From contig NZ_JAIMEP010000004.1 of the NCBI RefSeq assembly GCF_019794555.1, forward strand, positions 1 to 64,000: a stretch of 64,000 nucleotides of DNA. Reading direction: 5' to 3'. The notes under the pieces were generated by a model. It saw only the letters and a program-made list of their open reading frames with translations, did not search any database and had not been told where the DNA came from. A program made the position numbers and the translations under genes. This stretch comes from Streptococcus suis (lineage in GTDB: Bacteria; Bacillota; Bacilli; Lactobacillales; Streptococcaceae). This document shows positions 1 through 10,788 of the stretch, piece by piece; position 1 is the first letter of the stretch; every line of letters starts with the position of its first letter.

Positions 1-180
1 GAACGGCTATTTGGCACAGCCAAGGAATACCATAATCTGCGCTACACGAGGGAAAAAGGCAAGTCCAAAATGGAGGATAAGATTGGACTGACTTTGGCGT
101 GCTTAAATCTCAAAAAACTAGTTAAAAGGATGGCAAGAAGGCCTTTTTATTTTGTCCAGATGGGGTGGTTTCAGCATTAA
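1..180 (+). mobile_element. 3' end of IS1182-like transposase (cut by window edge)
   Basis: Reading frame 1 is open from the first base to the TAA at 178-180 and gives about 59 residues, beginning ERLFGTAKEYHNLRYTREKG. This resembles the C-terminal end of IS1182-family DDE transposases, which carry a basic 'RYTREKGK' stretch followed by an 'LACLNLKKL' helix. The start of the gene lies outside the window, so intactness cannot be judged. A short inverted repeat (212-219 with 231-238) lies just downstream and could be a terminator or part of the element end. Confidence 0.75.
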
Positions 181-246
181 AACAGCCATTTTTCTCTAAA
201 AACAGTAAAAAAGACAAACACCAAAACGATGTTTGTCTGCAATCTG

Positions 247-274
247 AAGAAGAGTTAAATGACTCTTCTTTTTT
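247..274. terminator. Intrinsic terminator after transposase
   Basis: A 9-bp perfect stem (247-255 with 262-270) with a 6-nt loop is followed by a T run. It ends transcription from the transposase side and overlaps the -35 region of the next promoter. Confidence 0.7.
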
Positions 275-301
275 ACATTTATTTGGAAATTATATTATAA
301 T
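272..301 (+). promoter_or_regulatory. Promoter of araT-recO-plsX-acpP
   Basis: TTTACA at 272-277 and TATAAT at 296-301 are separated by 18 bp, 27 bp upstream of the araT start. This fits a housekeeping sigma-A promoter for the four-gene operon. Confidence 0.65.
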
Positions 302-328
302 AGTTCTATATGTTTTTGAGGTGACAGT

Positions 329-1507
329 ATGGACTTATTAAATCGTTTCAATAAAAATTTAAATCGAATTGAGGTATCAATGATTCGTCAATTTGATCAG
401 TCAATTTCTGATGTGCCTGGGATTTTAAAACTGACCTTGGGAGAGCCCGATTTTACAACACCGGATCATGTAAAAGAGGCAGCAAAAGCGGCAATTGATG
501 CGAACCAAAGTCACTATACAGGTATGGCTGGACTGCTGGATTTGCGTGAAGCTGCGGCGGAATTTGTAGCTGAAAAATACAATTTAACTTACAATCCAAA
601 TACTGAGGTTTTATCAACGATCGGTGCGACCGAGGCTTTATCAGCTAGTTTAGTGGCCATTTTGGAGGCTGGTGATACTGTTCTCCTGCCTGCTCCTGCC
701 TACCCTGGTTATGAACCTATTGTCAATATGGTAGGAGCAGACATCGTTGAAATCGATACGACTGCTAATGATTTTGTATTGACACCTGAGATGTTGGAAG
801 AGGCGATACTTGAGCAAGGAGATAAGCTAAAAGCTGTCATTCTCAACTATCCTGCCAATCCAACAGGAGTGACTTACTCACGGGAGCAAATTCAGGCTTT
901 TGCGGATGTCATTCGGAAGTCTCCAATTTTTGTCTTGTCTGATGAGGTTTATGCAGAGTTGACATATACTGGTCAGCCTCATACTTCGATTGCGGAGTTC
1001 TTGCCAGAACAGACCATTTTGATTCAGGGATTGTCCAAGTCTCATGCTATGACAGGATGGCGGATTGGCTTGATTATGAGTCAGGCTCCGATTATTGCTC
1101 AAATAATTAAAAGTCACCAATATCTAGTAACAGCCGCAGCGACAGCTATGCAATATGGTGCAGTGGAGGCCTTAAAAAACGGTAAGGATGATGCCCTACC
1201 GATGCGGGCGGAATATGTCAAGCGACGGGATTATATCATCGAAAAGATGACTGACTTGGGCTTTAAGATTATCAAACCTGATGGTGCTTTTTATATCTTT
1301 GCCAAAATACCTGCGGAATACAATCAGGATTCATTTAGTTTTTTACAGGATTTTGCTAAGAAAAAAGCAGTTGCCTTTATTCCAGGTGCAGCTTTCGGTA
1401 AATACGGGGAAGGGTATGTACGTATTTCTTATGCGGCAAGTATGGAAACAATTCAAACAGCCATGGCTCGTTTGAAGAAATATCTAGAAGAAAATGGAAC
1501 GAATTGA
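329..1507 (+). CDS. araT: Class I/II PLP-dependent aminotransferase (aromatic type)
   Basis: This 392-residue protein is a fold-type I aminotransferase, probably moving amino groups between aromatic amino acids and 2-oxoglutarate in the cytoplasm. The family motifs are present: [11 protein letters not shown] near the N-terminus, NYPANPTG around residues 173-180, SDEVYAEL for the PLP aspartate/tyrosine region and [14 protein letters not shown] with the PLP-binding lysine at residue 237. The start follows GAGGTGA with good spacing. The end overlaps recO by 14 bp, so the two genes are transcribed together. The aminotransferase assignment is firm; substrate specificity rests on similarity to streptococcal AraT and is inferred. 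Confidence 0.85.
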   Translation: MDLLNRFNKNLNRIEVSMIRQFDQSISDVPGILKLTLGEPDFTTPDHVKEAAKAAIDANQSHYTGMAGLLDLREAAAEFVAEKYNLTYNPNTEVLSTIGATEALSASLVAILEAGDTVLLPAPAYPGYEPIVNMVGADIVEIDTTANDFVLTPEMLEEAILEQGDKLKAVILNYPANPTGVTYSREQIQAFADVIRKSPIFVLSDEVYAELTYTGQPHTSIAEFLPEQTILIQGLSKSHAMTGWRIGLIMSQAPIIAQIIKSHQYLVTAAATAMQYGAVEALKNGKDDALPMRAEYVKRRDYIIEKMTDLGFKIIKPDGAFYIFAKIPAEYNQDSFSFLQDFAKKKAVAFIPGAAFGKYGEGYVRISYAASMETIQTAMARLKKYLEENGTN

Positions 1508-2276
1508 AACTAGGGGATTAGTCCTTTATAATCGGAATTTTCGAGAAGATGACAAGCTGGTCAAGATTTTTACGGAGAAGGCTGGCAAGCGAATGTTTTT
1601 CGTGAAACATGCCTCTAAGTCCAAGCTGGTAGCCTCTATTCAGCCGTTGACACATGCGGATTATATTGTCAAAATTAATGATGATGGTTTGTCTTATATT
1701 GAAGATTTTCATCAGGTACAGCCATTTAAATCAATTAACGGTGATATTTTCAAGCTCAGCTATGCTACCTATATCTTGGCCTTGGCCGATGCGGCCTTGC
1801 AGGACAAGGTCTATGACCCAGCTCTTTTTGCTTTTTTGGTCAAAACCTTGGACTTGATGGAGTCAGGTCTGGATTATGAAATTTTAACCAATATCTTTGA
1901 AATTCAGCTATTGGGTCGATTTGGTGTTAGTTTGAATTTTCATGAGTGTGCTTTCTGTCATCGAGTAGGTCAGCCTTTTGACTATTCCTACAAGTACAGC
2001 GGGGTCTTATGTCCGCAACACTATCAACAAGATGAACGACGGGCTTATCTGGATCCTAATGTTCCCTATTTACTTGATCAATTTCAGGCTATTTCCTTTG
2101 ATGAGCTGGAAACCATCTCCATCAAGCCTGAGATGAAACGAAAATTACGTCTTTTTATTGACCAGTTGTATGAAGAATATGTGGGGATTCACTTGAAATC
2201 AAAGAAATTTATAGATGATTTGTCTTCTTGGGGGCAGATTATGAAACCAAGAACAGAAAATGAGGAAACAGAATGA
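1494..2276 (+). CDS. recO: DNA repair protein RecO
   Basis: RecO (260 aa) works with RecF and RecR to load RecA onto SSB-coated single-stranded DNA. The N-terminal OB-fold segment ([20 protein letters not shown]) and the central zinc-binding cysteines (CAFCH near residue 150 and a later CPQH) match the family, and the length is typical. The start lies inside the end of araT and the stop overlaps plsX by 4 bp, giving tight translational coupling. RecO also takes part in processing transforming DNA in streptococci, which matters given the competence genes elsewhere in this window. Confidence 0.93.
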   Translation: MERIETRGLVLYNRNFREDDKLVKIFTEKAGKRMFFVKHASKSKLVASIQPLTHADYIVKINDDGLSYIEDFHQVQPFKSINGDIFKLSYATYILALADAALQDKVYDPALFAFLVKTLDLMESGLDYEILTNIFEIQLLGRFGVSLNFHECAFCHRVGQPFDYSYKYSGVLCPQHYQQDERRAYLDPNVPYLLDQFQAISFDELETISIKPEMKRKLRLFIDQLYEEYVGIHLKSKKFIDDLSSWGQIMKPRTENEETE

Positions 2277-3280
2277 AACGTATTGCAGTAGATGCTATGG
2301 GTGGTGACCACGCCCCTCAGGCAGTGGTAGAAGGTGTCAATCAAGCTTTGGCTACCTTTCCAGATATTGAAATTCAGCTCTATGGCGATGAGGCAAAAAT
2401 CAAGCAGTATTTGACAGCGACAGAACGTGTCAGCATCGTCCATACGACTGAGAAAATCAATTCAGATGATGAGCCTGTCAAGGCCATTCGTCGGAAGAAA
2501 GAGGCTTCTATGGTCCTAGCGACCAAGGCTGTCAAGGATGGCCAAGCAGATGCGGTCTTGTCAGCTGGAAATACAGGTGCTCTTTTGGCGGCAGGCGTCT
2601 TTGTGGTCGGTCGCATCAAGCACATTGACCGTCCTGGTCTAATGTCTACCTTGCCGACTATGGACGGTAAGGGATTTGATATGATGGACTTGGGGGCAAA
2701 TGCTGAAAATACAGCTCATCACCTCTATCAGTATGGTATTCTTGGCTCATTTTACGCGGAGCACGTGCGTGGTGTCAAACAACCTCGTGTGGGACTTTTG
2801 AACAACGGTACGGAAGATACCAAGGGAACGCCAGTTCACCAAGAAGCCTATAAACTCTTGGCGGAAGACAAGTCGATTAATTTTATTGGCAATGTGGAAG
2901 CGCGTGAGTTGCTCAACAGTGTGGCGGATGTGGTCGTGACGGATGGTTTCACGGGAAACGCTGTGCTGAAAACAGTTGAAGGGACTGCAAAATCCATCGT
3001 TGGCCAGTTGACTGGCTCAATCAAGACTGGTGGTCTGCGTGCTAAAATTGGTGGTCTACTTGTTAAGCCAACCTTAAAAAAGGCGCTTGGTGCTATGGAT
3101 TACAAAACAGCTGGTGGGGCAGTTTTGCTAGGTCTAAAAGCTCCAGTTATCAAGGCCCATGGATCCAGCGATGCTCAATCAATTTTCTACACTCTTAAAC
3201 AGACGCGTTCGATTTTGGAGGCCGGTATTGTGGATAAATCAGTTGCCAAATTTTCTGTAGTGGAGGAAGACAATGAATAG
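2273..3280 (+). CDS. plsX: Phosphate acyltransferase PlsX
   Basis: PlsX (335 aa) converts acyl-ACP and orthophosphate to acyl phosphate, the donor used by PlsY in phosphatidic acid synthesis; it is a peripheral membrane enzyme. The N-terminus [16 protein letters not shown], the [10 protein letters not shown] segment and [10 protein letters not shown] are typical PlsX motifs, and the length is standard. It overlaps recO by 4 bp (ATGA) and the downstream acyl carrier protein gene by 8 bp, pairing the enzyme with its substrate carrier. Confidence 0.95.
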   Translation: MKRIAVDAMGGDHAPQAVVEGVNQALATFPDIEIQLYGDEAKIKQYLTATERVSIVHTTEKINSDDEPVKAIRRKKEASMVLATKAVKDGQADAVLSAGNTGALLAAGVFVVGRIKHIDRPGLMSTLPTMDGKGFDMMDLGANAENTAHHLYQYGILGSFYAEHVRGVKQPRVGLLNNGTEDTKGTPVHQEAYKLLAEDKSINFIGNVEARELLNSVADVVVTDGFTGNAVLKTVEGTAKSIVGQLTGSIKTGGLRAKIGGLLVKPTLKKALGAMDYKTAGGAVLLGLKAPVIKAHGSSDAQSIFYTLKQTRSILEAGIVDKSVAKFSVVEEDNE

Positions 3281-3521
3281 AGAACAAGTCTATCAGCGGG
3301 TTGTTGAATTGATTCAAGATGAAAAAGGTGAGGATTTCAATGTTCAACCTGAGTCGACTTTGGCTGATAATATTGCTGCAGATTCTGTTGAAATTATGGA
3401 ATTTGTGCTAAATTTGGAGGATGAGTTTGGAATTGATATTCCAGATGCTGCAATTGAGCGCTTTGAAACCCTTTCTGATATTATTGATTTTGTTTATGAA
3501 GAAACACAAAAACGTTCGTAG
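3273..3521 (+). CDS. acpP: Acyl carrier protein
   Basis: An acidic 82-residue protein with the phosphopantetheine attachment motif DSVEIMEF; Ser38 is the predicted prosthetic-group site. The usual motif is DSLD/E, so the Val after Ser is a mild variant. Streptococci generally carry two ACPs, one in the fab operon and one next to plsX; this is the plsX-linked one and may serve phospholipid rather than fatty acid synthesis (inference). It overlaps the plsX end by 8 bp, and its stop codon sits inside the following terminator stem. Confidence 0.9.
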   Translation: MNREQVYQRVVELIQDEKGEDFNVQPESTLADNIAADSVEIMEFVLNLEDEFGIDIPDAAIERFETLSDIIDFVYEETQKRS

Positions 3522-3540
3522 TTTACGGGCGTTTTTCTTT
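3511..3540 (+). terminator. Intrinsic terminator at end of acpP
   Basis: An 8-bp stem with two G-U pairs (3511-3518 with 3526-3533) and a 7-nt loop is followed by a T-rich tail. The stem includes the last acpP codons, so the gene and terminator overlap. Confidence 0.75.
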
Positions 3541-3567
3541 ACTTTTACAGGAAGATTAAGGTATTTC

Positions 3568-3635
3568 TTGAATATACGAACAAGCTGTGATAAAATAAAC
3601 AAAAAGGTTAGAATAATTTGTGAAAGGCGAACATT
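3568..3635 (+). promoter_or_regulatory. purC promoter with candidate PurBoxes
   Basis: TTGAAT at 3568-3573 and TAAAAT at 3591-3596 have a 17-bp spacer. Two sites match the Gram-positive PurR box consensus AWWWCCGAACWWT at 11 of 13 positions: 3572-3584 (ATATACGAACAAG) inside the promoter and 3623-3635 (AAAGGCGAACATT) over the ribosome-binding site. Control by PurR is inferred from the family, not shown. Confidence 0.5.
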
Positions 3636-3638
3636 TTT

Positions 3639-4346
3639 ATGAAAACAGACCTTATCTATTCAGGAAAAGCTAAAGATATTTTTGCTACAAGTGATGATGA
3701 TCAAATTGTTGCAGTGTATAAGGATCAGGCAACGGCTTTTAATGGTGGTAAGAAAGAACAGATTGCTGGGAAGGGTCGGCTTAATAATCTGATTTCTTCA
3801 CTTATTTTTGAAAAGTTGAATGAGGCTGGTGTAAAAACGCATTATATCAAGCGTTTATCAGATACGGAACAATTAAATGCGAAGGTGGATATCATTCCTC
3901 TCGAAGTTGTATTGCGTAATATTACAGCTGGATCATTTTCAAAACGATTTGGTGTGGAAGAAGGTATTGAGTTAACTCACCCTATTGTTGAGTTTTACTA
4001 TAAAAAAGATGAGCTAGATGATCCTTTTATTAATGATGAACATGTTGCGTTTCTCAATATAGCTAGCCAAGAGGATATTGCTTATATTAAAGAAGAAACT
4101 CGCCGAATCAACGTTTTCTTGAAAGAGCTGTTTGCTCAGATTGGTTTAATGTTGGTAGATTTCAAATTGGAATTTGGATTTGATAAAACAGGACAAATTA
4201 TATTGGCTGATGAATTTTCACCAGATAACTGTCGTCTGTGGGATGTGGATGGAAACCATCTTGATAAAGATGTGTTCCGTCGTGGTCTTGGAGAGTTGAC
4301 CGATGTTTATGAGGTTGTTTTAGAAAAATTGCAGAGCGTGAAATAG
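3639..4346 (+). CDS. purC: SAICAR synthetase
   Basis: PurC (235 aa) joins aspartate to CAIR, ATP-dependently, to make SAICAR in de novo purine synthesis. [34 protein letters not shown] and LVDFKLEFG are the family motifs, and the length is normal for bacterial PurC. A GAAAGG ribosome-binding site precedes the ATG. It is the first gene of the purine cluster, behind its own promoter and candidate PurBoxes, followed by purL after about 120 bp. Confidence 0.95.
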   Translation: MKTDLIYSGKAKDIFATSDDDQIVAVYKDQATAFNGGKKEQIAGKGRLNNLISSLIFEKLNEAGVKTHYIKRLSDTEQLNAKVDIIPLEVVLRNITAGSFSKRFGVEEGIELTHPIVEFYYKKDELDDPFINDEHVAFLNIASQEDIAYIKEETRRINVFLKELFAQIGLMLVDFKLEFGFDKTGQIILADEFSPDNCRLWDVDGNHLDKDVFRRGLGELTDVYEVVLEKLQSVK

Positions 4347-4466
4347 GGGATTTTAGAAAGGGATTGAAACCGTCCGGAAAATATGATTAGACTGGGAATC
4401 CACTAAATGTATTTGGTGATTTCTAAGAATAAGACAGCTTTTCTTGTCGGACTTGGTATCTTGAAT

Positions 4467-7400
4467 ATGGCAAAACGTATTTTTGTTGAAAAAAAAGCAG
4501 ATTTTCAAATTAAGGCAGAAGCTCTTCTCGAAGAATTGGTTCACAATTTGCAGTTGACTAGTCTATCCAATCTTCGATTAGTACAGGTATATGATATTTT
4601 CAATTTAGAGGAAGAATTGCTTGAACAAGCGATTAAGCATATCTTCATGGAACAGGTAACAGATAAGGCGTTGTTGGAAGAAGAACTGGGTTTAGAAAGC
4701 TCAGTCTATTTTGCCATTGAGGCTCTCCCTGGTCAATTTGATCAACGTGCTGCTAGTAGCCAAGAGGCTCTCCTTTTATTGGGTAGCCGTCAAAATGTAC
4801 GTGTTCATACTGGTCAGCTTTTTATCTTAAATGGAAATGTACTAGAAGAAGAATTGGCTGCAATTAAGAATTATCTTCTTAATCCTGTTGATTCTCGTTT
4901 CAAAGATATGGAATCACCTTTGCTGGAACAGGAATTTTCTGTTTCAGACAGCTCTATTCCAAATTTGGAATTTTTTGCAAACTATAGTGCTGAAGACTTT
5001 GCGATGTACAAGCGTGAAGTTGGTTTGGCCATGGAAGTGGAGGATTTATTATTTATCCAAGACTATTTCAAATCAATCGGTCGAGTGCCAACTGAAACAG
5101 AGCTCAAAGTCTTAGATACTTATTGGAGTGACCACTGTCGTCATACGACATTTGAAACAGAACTCAGAACGATTGACTTTTCAGCTTCAAAATTCCAAAA
5201 GCAATTGCAGGCGACATATGACAAATACATTGCGATGCGTTCAGAACTAGGTCGATCAGACAAGCCTCAAACTTTAATGGATATGGCTACTATTTTTGGT
5301 CGCTATGAGCGTGTGAATGGTCGTTTGGATGATATGGAAGTTTCTGATGAGATTAATGCTTGTTCAGTAGAAATTGAAGTGGACGTGGATGGAGTGAAGG
5401 AACCTTGGCTTCTCATGTTCAAAAACGAAACACATAATCACCCAACAGAAATTGAACCTTTTGGTGGGGCAGCAACTTGTATTGGTGGTGCTATCCGTGA
5501 TCCGTTGTCAGGTCGGTCTTATGTCTATCAAGCAATGCGGATTTCAGGTGCAGGAGATATCACTCAACCATTAACTGCAACACGTGATGGGAAATTACCA
5601 CAACAAATCATTTCAAAAACAGCTGCACATGGCTATTCTTCTTACGGCAACCAAATTGGTCTTGCGACGACCTATGTCCGTGAATACTTCCACCCAGGTT
5701 TCGTTGCCAAACGTATGGAACTTGGAGCGGTGATTGGAGCTGCTCCGAAAGAAAATGTAGTCCGTGAAAAACCGGTGGCTGGTGATGTGGTCATCTTACT
5801 TGGTGGTAAAACAGGACGAGATGGTATCGGTGGAGCAACAGGTTCATCTAAGGTTCAGACTGTCGAATCGGTCGAAACAGCTGGTGCAGAAGTTCAAAAG
5901 GGAAATGCTATTGAAGAACGTAAAATTCAGCGTTTATTCCGAAATGGACAAGTGACACGTCTGATTAAAAAGTCGAATGACTTTGGTGCAGGTGGTGTCT
6001 GTGTAGCGATTGGTGAGTTAGCAGATGGTTTGGAAATAGATTTAGATAAGGTTCCACTCAAGTATGCAGGCTTGAATGGAACTGAGATTGCTATTTCAGA
6101 ATCACAAGAGCGGATGAGTGTAGTCGTTCGTCCAGAGGATGTAGAAACTTTTATCGAAGCCTGTCGTGAAGAAAATATCTATGCTGTTGTAGTAGCTAAA
6201 GTGACGGATAAACCAAATCTAGTCATGACTTGGAATGGCCAAATGATTGTTGATTTGGAACGTTCTTTCCTTGATACAAATGGTGTTCGTGTAGTAGTTG
6301 ATGCAAAAGTAGTTGACAATGCTGTCAACCTTCCCGAATTACGTCAGACATCACCTGAAACCCTAGAAGAGGATTTGAAGACAATTCTTTCAGACCTCAA
6401 CCATGCTAGCCAAAAAGGATTGCAGACTATTTTTGACTCTTCAGTTGGTCGTTCAACAGTGAATCATCCACTTGGTGGGCGCTATCAGTTGACGCCGACA
6501 GAAAGTTCCGTTCAAAAGTTACCTGTCCAAGATGGTGTGACGACAACAGCTTCGGTTATGGCGCAAGGGTACCATCCATATTTAGCAGAGTGGTCTCCAT
6601 ATCATGGTGCAGCGTATGCGGTGATTGAAGCGACAGCTCGTTTGGTTGCAACAGGTGCAAACTGGTCTAAGGCCCGTTTCTCTTATCAAGAGTATTTCCA
6701 AAGAATGGATAAACAGGCGGAACGGTTTGGACAGCCTGTAGCGGCTTTACTTGGCTCAATTGAGGCTCAAATTCAGCTAGGTTTACCATCTATTGGGGGT
6801 AAGGACTCTATGTCTGGTACCTTTGAAGAACTAACGGTTCCTCCGACTCTAGTTGCTTTTGGTGTAACCACTGCAGATAGTCGCAAGGTTCTTTCTCCTG
6901 AGTTCAAAACAGCCAGTGAGAATATCTATTATCTTCCAGGTCAAATTTTATCGGAAGATATAGATTTTACATTCATCAAGTCAAACTTTGAGACTTTTGA
7001 AAAATGGCAGAATACTTATTCGATTACAGCAGCGAGTGCTGTTAAGTATGGTGGTGTTTTAGAAAGTATTGCCTTGATGACCTTTGGAAATCAGATTGGT
7101 GCGACAATTGAATTAGAAACCGTGGAAACATGTCTGACAGGTCAATTAGGTGGTTTTGTCTTTACTTCTACTGAAGAAATTTCAGGAGCAGTGAAAATTG
7201 GACAGACAACAGAAGAGTTTGCACTTGTTGTCAATGGTGTCAAGTTGTTTGGACAAGATGTACAAGCTGCTTTTGAAGGAAAACTTGAAGAGGTCTATCC
7301 GACAGAATTTAAACAAAACACTTCTATAGAGGATGTCCCAGCCATTGCGAAAACAACGGTTCGTAGAGCCAAGAAAAAAGTTGATGTTCCACTGGTGTAC

Positions 7401-8183
7401 ATTCCAGTTTTCCCAGGAACTAACTCTGAGTATGACTCAGCCAAGGCGTTTGAACAAGCTGGTGCCCAGGTAAATCTAGTACCATTTGTAACCTTAGATG
7501 GAAAGAGTATCGAACATTCCGTTGACACAATGGTGGACAATATTGACAAGGCTAATATTCTTTTCTTTGCAGGTGGTTTTTCAGCAGCAGATGAGCCAGA
7601 TGGTTCTGCTAAATTTATCGTGACTATCTTGCGAAATGCCAAGGTCCGTTCAGCTATCGACAAGTTTATCGAAAAAGGTGGTCTCATTATCGGGATCTGT
7701 AATGGTTTCCAAGCCCTTGTTAAATCAGGTTTATTACCTTATGGGAATTTTGAAGAAGTAGTGGAAACCAGTCCAACTCTCTTCTATAACGATGCTAACC
7801 AGCACGTTGCAAAAATGGTTGAGACACGCATTGCTAATGTAAATTCTCCATGGTTATCAGGGGTTCAAGTTGGAGATATTCACGCCATTCCAGTTTCTCA
7901 TGGTGAAGGGAAATTTGTAGTTACAGATGAAGAATTTGAAGTTTTGCGCAACAATGGCCAAATTTTCAGTCAATACGTGGATTTCACTGGTCAACCAAGT
8001 ATGGATTCAAAATACAATCCAAATGGCTCATATCATGCGATAGAAGGAATTACTAGTGCCAATGGTCAAATCATTGGGAAAATGGGACATTCAGAGCGTT
8101 ATGAAACTGGTCTCTTCCAAAATATTCCGGGGAATAAAGATCAGGGCTTATTTGCATCAGCGGTTCGCTATTTTACAGAATAA
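4467..8183 (+). CDS. purL: Phosphoribosylformylglycinamidine synthase (single-chain)
   Basis: This is the large, single-chain FGAM synthase (1238 aa from this start), which amidates FGAR using glutamine and ATP. The synthase domains include the ATP-binding segment HNHPTEIEPFGGAATCIGG and LPSIGGKDSMSGT; the C-terminal glutaminase domain has VFPGTNSEYD and the nucleophile segment GICNGFQAL. Gram-positives such as Bacillus use split PurL/Q/S, whereas streptococci use this fused form. An in-frame ATG exists 60 bp upstream at 4407, but MAKRIFVEKKADFQ at 4467 matches the usual streptococcal N-terminus. No strong Shine-Dalgarno site precedes 4467, so the start is not certain. Confidence 0.93.
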   Translation: MAKRIFVEKKADFQIKAEALLEELVHNLQLTSLSNLRLVQVYDIFNLEEELLEQAIKHIFMEQVTDKALLEEELGLESSVYFAIEALPGQFDQRAASSQEALLLLGSRQNVRVHTGQLFILNGNVLEEELAAIKNYLLNPVDSRFKDMESPLLEQEFSVSDSSIPNLEFFANYSAEDFAMYKREVGLAMEVEDLLFIQDYFKSIGRVPTETELKVLDTYWSDHCRHTTFETELRTIDFSASKFQKQLQATYDKYIAMRSELGRSDKPQTLMDMATIFGRYERVNGRLDDMEVSDEINACSVEIEVDVDGVKEPWLLMFKNETHNHPTEIEPFGGAATCIGGAIRDPLSGRSYVYQAMRISGAGDITQPLTATRDGKLPQQIISKTAAHGYSSYGNQIGLATTYVREYFHPGFVAKRMELGAVIGAAPKENVVREKPVAGDVVILLGGKTGRDGIGGATGSSKVQTVESVETAGAEVQKGNAIEERKIQRLFRNGQVTRLIKKSNDFGAGGVCVAIGELADGLEIDLDKVPLKYAGLNGTEIAISESQERMSVVVRPEDVETFIEACREENIYAVVVAKVTDKPNLVMTWNGQMIVDLERSFLDTNGVRVVVDAKVVDNAVNLPELRQTSPETLEEDLKTILSDLNHASQKGLQTIFDSSVGRSTVNHPLGGRYQLTPTESSVQKLPVQDGVTTTASVMAQGYHPYLAEWSPYHGAAYAVIEATARLVATGANWSKARFSYQEYFQRMDKQAERFGQPVAALLGSIEAQIQLGLPSIGGKDSMSGTFEELTVPPTLVAFGVTTADSRKVLSPEFKTASENIYYLPGQILSEDIDFTFIKSNFETFEKWQNTYSITAASAVKYGGVLESIALMTFGNQIGATIELETVETCLTGQLGGFVFTSTEEISGAVKIGQTTEEFALVVNGVKLFGQDVQAAFEGKLEEVYPTEFKQNTSIEDVPAIAKTTVRRAKKKVDVPLVYIPVFPGTNSEYDSAKAFEQAGAQVNLVPFVTLDGKSIEHSVDTMVDNIDKANILFFAGGFSAADEPDGSAKFIVTILRNAKVRSAIDKFIEKGGLIIGICNGFQALVKSGLLPYGNFEEVVETSPTLFYNDANQHVAKMVETRIANVNSPWLSGVQVGDIHAIPVSHGEGKFVVTDEEFEVLRNNGQIFSQYVDFTGQPSMDSKYNPNGSYHAIEGITSANGQIIGKMGHSERYETGLFQNIPGNKDQGLFASAVRYFTE

Positions 8184-8232
8184 GAAAGTTCAGTCATCAT
8201 TCTGGTTGAATAAACATAATAAAGGGAATAAC

Positions 8233-9693
8233 ATGTACGAAGTTAAATCACTTAATGAAGAATGCGGAGTCTTCGGGATTTGGGGTCATCCGCAAGCTGC
8301 TCAGGTCACATATTTTGGACTCCATAGTTTGCAGCACCGAGGTCAAGAAGGCGCAGGGATTTTAGCAAATGATGAAGGACATTTACGTCGTCATCGGGAT
8401 ACAGGGTTGATTGCGGATGTTTTTAAAAAGTCAGAAGACCTAGAACGTCTCACTGGGAGAGCAGCGATAGGTCATGTTCGCTATGCTACGTCAGGTTCAG
8501 CTTCTATCCATAACATTCAACCTTTTCTCTTTGATTTTTCAGATATGCAAGTCGGACTAGCTCATAATGGCAATTTGACTAATGCAGTTAGTTTAAAGGC
8601 AGAATTAGAAAAAAATGGTTCGATTTTTTCAAGTTCATCTGATACTGAAATTCTGATGCATTTGATTCGTCGCAGTCATAATCCAGACCTGATGGGTAAA
8701 ATCAAGGAAGCTCTTAATACTGTCAAGGGTGGATTTGCCTACTTGATTATGTTAGAGGATAAAATGGTTGCAGCCTTGGATCCAAACGGTTTTCGTCCAT
8801 TATCTATTGGAAAGATGAAGAACGGGGCTTGGGTCGTTGCCAGCGAGACATGTGCATTTGAAGTCGTTGGAGCAGAATGGGTTCGTGATGTTGAGCCGGG
8901 AGAGATGGTCATTATTGATGATTCAGGAATTTGCTATGATACCTATACGACGGATACACAACTTGCAGTTTGTTCGATGGAATATATCTACTTTGCGCGT
9001 CCAGATTCTGTCATTCATGGGATAAATGTTCATACCGCCCGAAAAAATATGGGGCGCCGTTTAGCTCAAGAATTTCAACACGAAGCAGATATTGTTGTTG
9101 GTGTGCCTAATTCATCACTTTCAGCTGCAATGGGTTTTGCAGAGGAGTCCGGTTTGCCAAATGAGATGGGGCTGATTAAAAATCAGTACATTCAAAGGAC
9201 CTTTATCCAGCCTACACAGGAATTGCGGGAACAGGGTGTACGCATGAAGTTATCAGCTGTTTCCAGTGTTGTTAAGGATAAGCGCGTGGTTATGATTGAC
9301 GATTCAATTGTTCGAGGAACAACGAGTCGTCGTATTGTCCAACTGTTACGTGATGCTGGTGCGAAAGAAGTCCATGTTGCTATCGGTAGTCCAGAACTGA
9401 AGTATCCATGTTTTTATGGAATTGACATTCAAACACGTAGAGAACTGATTTCAGCCAATCATTCTGTAGATGAGGTTTGTGAAATTATAGGAGCTGATAG
9501 CCTTACCTATCTGTCATTAGATGGTTTGATAGACTCGATTGGTATAAAAACAGATGCACCTAAGGGTGGGCTCTGCGTGGCGTATTTTGATGGAGAATTT
9601 CCAACGCCCCTTTATGACTATGAGGAAGAATATCTTCGAAGCTTAGAAGAGAAAACTAGTTTCTACATAGAGAATGTCAAAAGAGATAAATAA
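8233..9693 (+). CDS. purF: Amidophosphoribosyltransferase
   Basis: PurF (486 aa) starts de novo purine synthesis by turning PRPP and glutamine into phosphoribosylamine. The class II glutaminase nucleophile is Cys11 (LNEECGVFG), so an 11-residue region with a short propeptide is expected to be processed. Other signatures are GHVRYATSGS, HNGNLTN, and the PRPP-binding loop MIDDSIVRGTTS. The frame extends upstream into purL, but the ATG at 8233, preceded by AAAGGGA, gives the canonical N-terminus. It follows purL closely, and the two are probably cotranscribed. Confidence 0.95.
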   Translation: MYEVKSLNEECGVFGIWGHPQAAQVTYFGLHSLQHRGQEGAGILANDEGHLRRHRDTGLIADVFKKSEDLERLTGRAAIGHVRYATSGSASIHNIQPFLFDFSDMQVGLAHNGNLTNAVSLKAELEKNGSIFSSSSDTEILMHLIRRSHNPDLMGKIKEALNTVKGGFAYLIMLEDKMVAALDPNGFRPLSIGKMKNGAWVVASETCAFEVVGAEWVRDVEPGEMVIIDDSGICYDTYTTDTQLAVCSMEYIYFARPDSVIHGINVHTARKNMGRRLAQEFQHEADIVVGVPNSSLSAAMGFAEESGLPNEMGLIKNQYIQRTFIQPTQELREQGVRMKLSAVSSVVKDKRVVMIDDSIVRGTTSRRIVQLLRDAGAKEVHVAIGSPELKYPCFYGIDIQTRRELISANHSVDEVCEIIGADSLTYLSLDGLIDSIGIKTDAPKGGLCVAYFDGEFPTPLYDYEEEYLRSLEEKTSFYIENVKRDK

Positions 9694-9765
9694 GTGTCAA
9701 TCAATATTGACAACCTTGTAAACCTTGTCAATCAACTGTAAAGTTTTTAGAGGAAAGGAAATAGA

Positions 9766-10788
9766 ATGACGAATAAAAATGCTTATGCTCAGTCAGGAGT
9801 GGATGTCGAAGCGGGTTATGAAGTAGTTGAACGTATCAAAAAACACGTTGCTCGGACAGAACGATTGGGTGTCATGGGGGCGCTAGGTGGTTTTGGTGGT
9901 ATGTTTGACTTAACCAAATTAGATGTGAAAGAGCCTGTTTTAGTATCAGGAACTGATGGTGTTGGTACTAAGCTTATGCTTGCAATTCAATATGACAAAC
10001 ATGACACAATTGGTCAAGATTGTGTTGCAATGTGTGTCAACGATATTATCGCAGCAGGTGCAGAACCGCTTTATTTCCTTGACTATATTGCGATAGGGAA
10101 AAATGAGCCAGCTAAATTGGAACAAGTAGTGGCAGGTGTTGCAGAAGGCTGTGTCCAAGCAGGTTGCGGGTTGATTGGTGGTGAAACTGCTGAAATGCCT
10201 GGCATGTACGGCGAAGATGATTATGATTTAGCCGGTTTTGCAGTCGGAATCGCTGAGAAATCACAAATTATTGACGGAAGTAAGGTCAAAGAGGGTGATA
10301 TCTTACTCGGCTTAGCTTCAAGTGGCATCCACTCTAACGGTTATTCATTGGTTCGCCGTGTTTTTGCGGATGTTGATGGTGACGCTCTGTTGCCAGAGCT
10401 CAATGGCAAAGCTCTTAAGGATGTCTTACTAGAACCGACACGTATTTATGTCCAACAAGTACTACCATTGGTAAAAAATGAACTTGTAAATGGTATCGCT
10501 CATATCACTGGTGGTGGATTTGTTGAAAATATCCCTCGTATGTTTTCAGATGATTTAGCAGCAGAGATTGAAGAAGATAAGATTCCAGTCCTTCCTATCT
10601 TCACCGCCCTTGAAACATATGGCAAAATCAAACACGAAGAAATGTTTGAAATCTTCAACATGGGGATTGGTTTGGTGTTAGCAGTCAGTCCTGAAAAGGT
10701 TGACAAGGTTCGAGAATCAGTCAATGAAGAAGTTTATGAAATTGGTCGTATTGTAATCAAAGAAGACAAGAGTGTGATAATTAAATGA
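9766..10788 (+). CDS. purM: AIR synthetase (FGAM cyclo-ligase)
   Basis: PurM (340 aa) closes FGAM to AIR using ATP. Motifs [23 protein letters not shown] and [12 protein letters not shown] are those of the PurM/SelD/HypE superfamily. AGGAAAGGA precedes the ATG. The last 4 bp (ATGA) overlap purN, so the two are translationally coupled. Length is standard and nothing is missing. Confidence 0.96.
   Translation: MTNKNAYAQSGVDVEAGYEVVERIKKHVARTERLGVMGALGGFGGMFDLTKLDVKEPVLVSGTDGVGTKLMLAIQYDKHDTIGQDCVAMCVNDIIAAGAEPLYFLDYIAIGKNEPAKLEQVVAGVAEGCVQAGCGLIGGETAEMPGMYGEDDYDLAGFAVGIAEKSQIIDGSKVKEGDILLGLASSGIHSNGYSLVRRVFADVDGDALLPELNGKALKDVLLEPTRIYVQQVLPLVKNELVNGIAHITGGGFVENIPRMFSDDLAAEIEEDKIPVLPIFTALETYGKIKHEEMFEIFNMGIGLVLAVSPEKVDKVRESVNEEVYEIGRIVIKEDKSVIIK

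Noticed and set aside
878-1120. Minus-strand and out-of-frame ORFs lying inside araT, purH, recA, rel and other genes
   Set aside because: They lie opposite or across well-recognised genes, have no ribosome-binding sites and encode no known domains.
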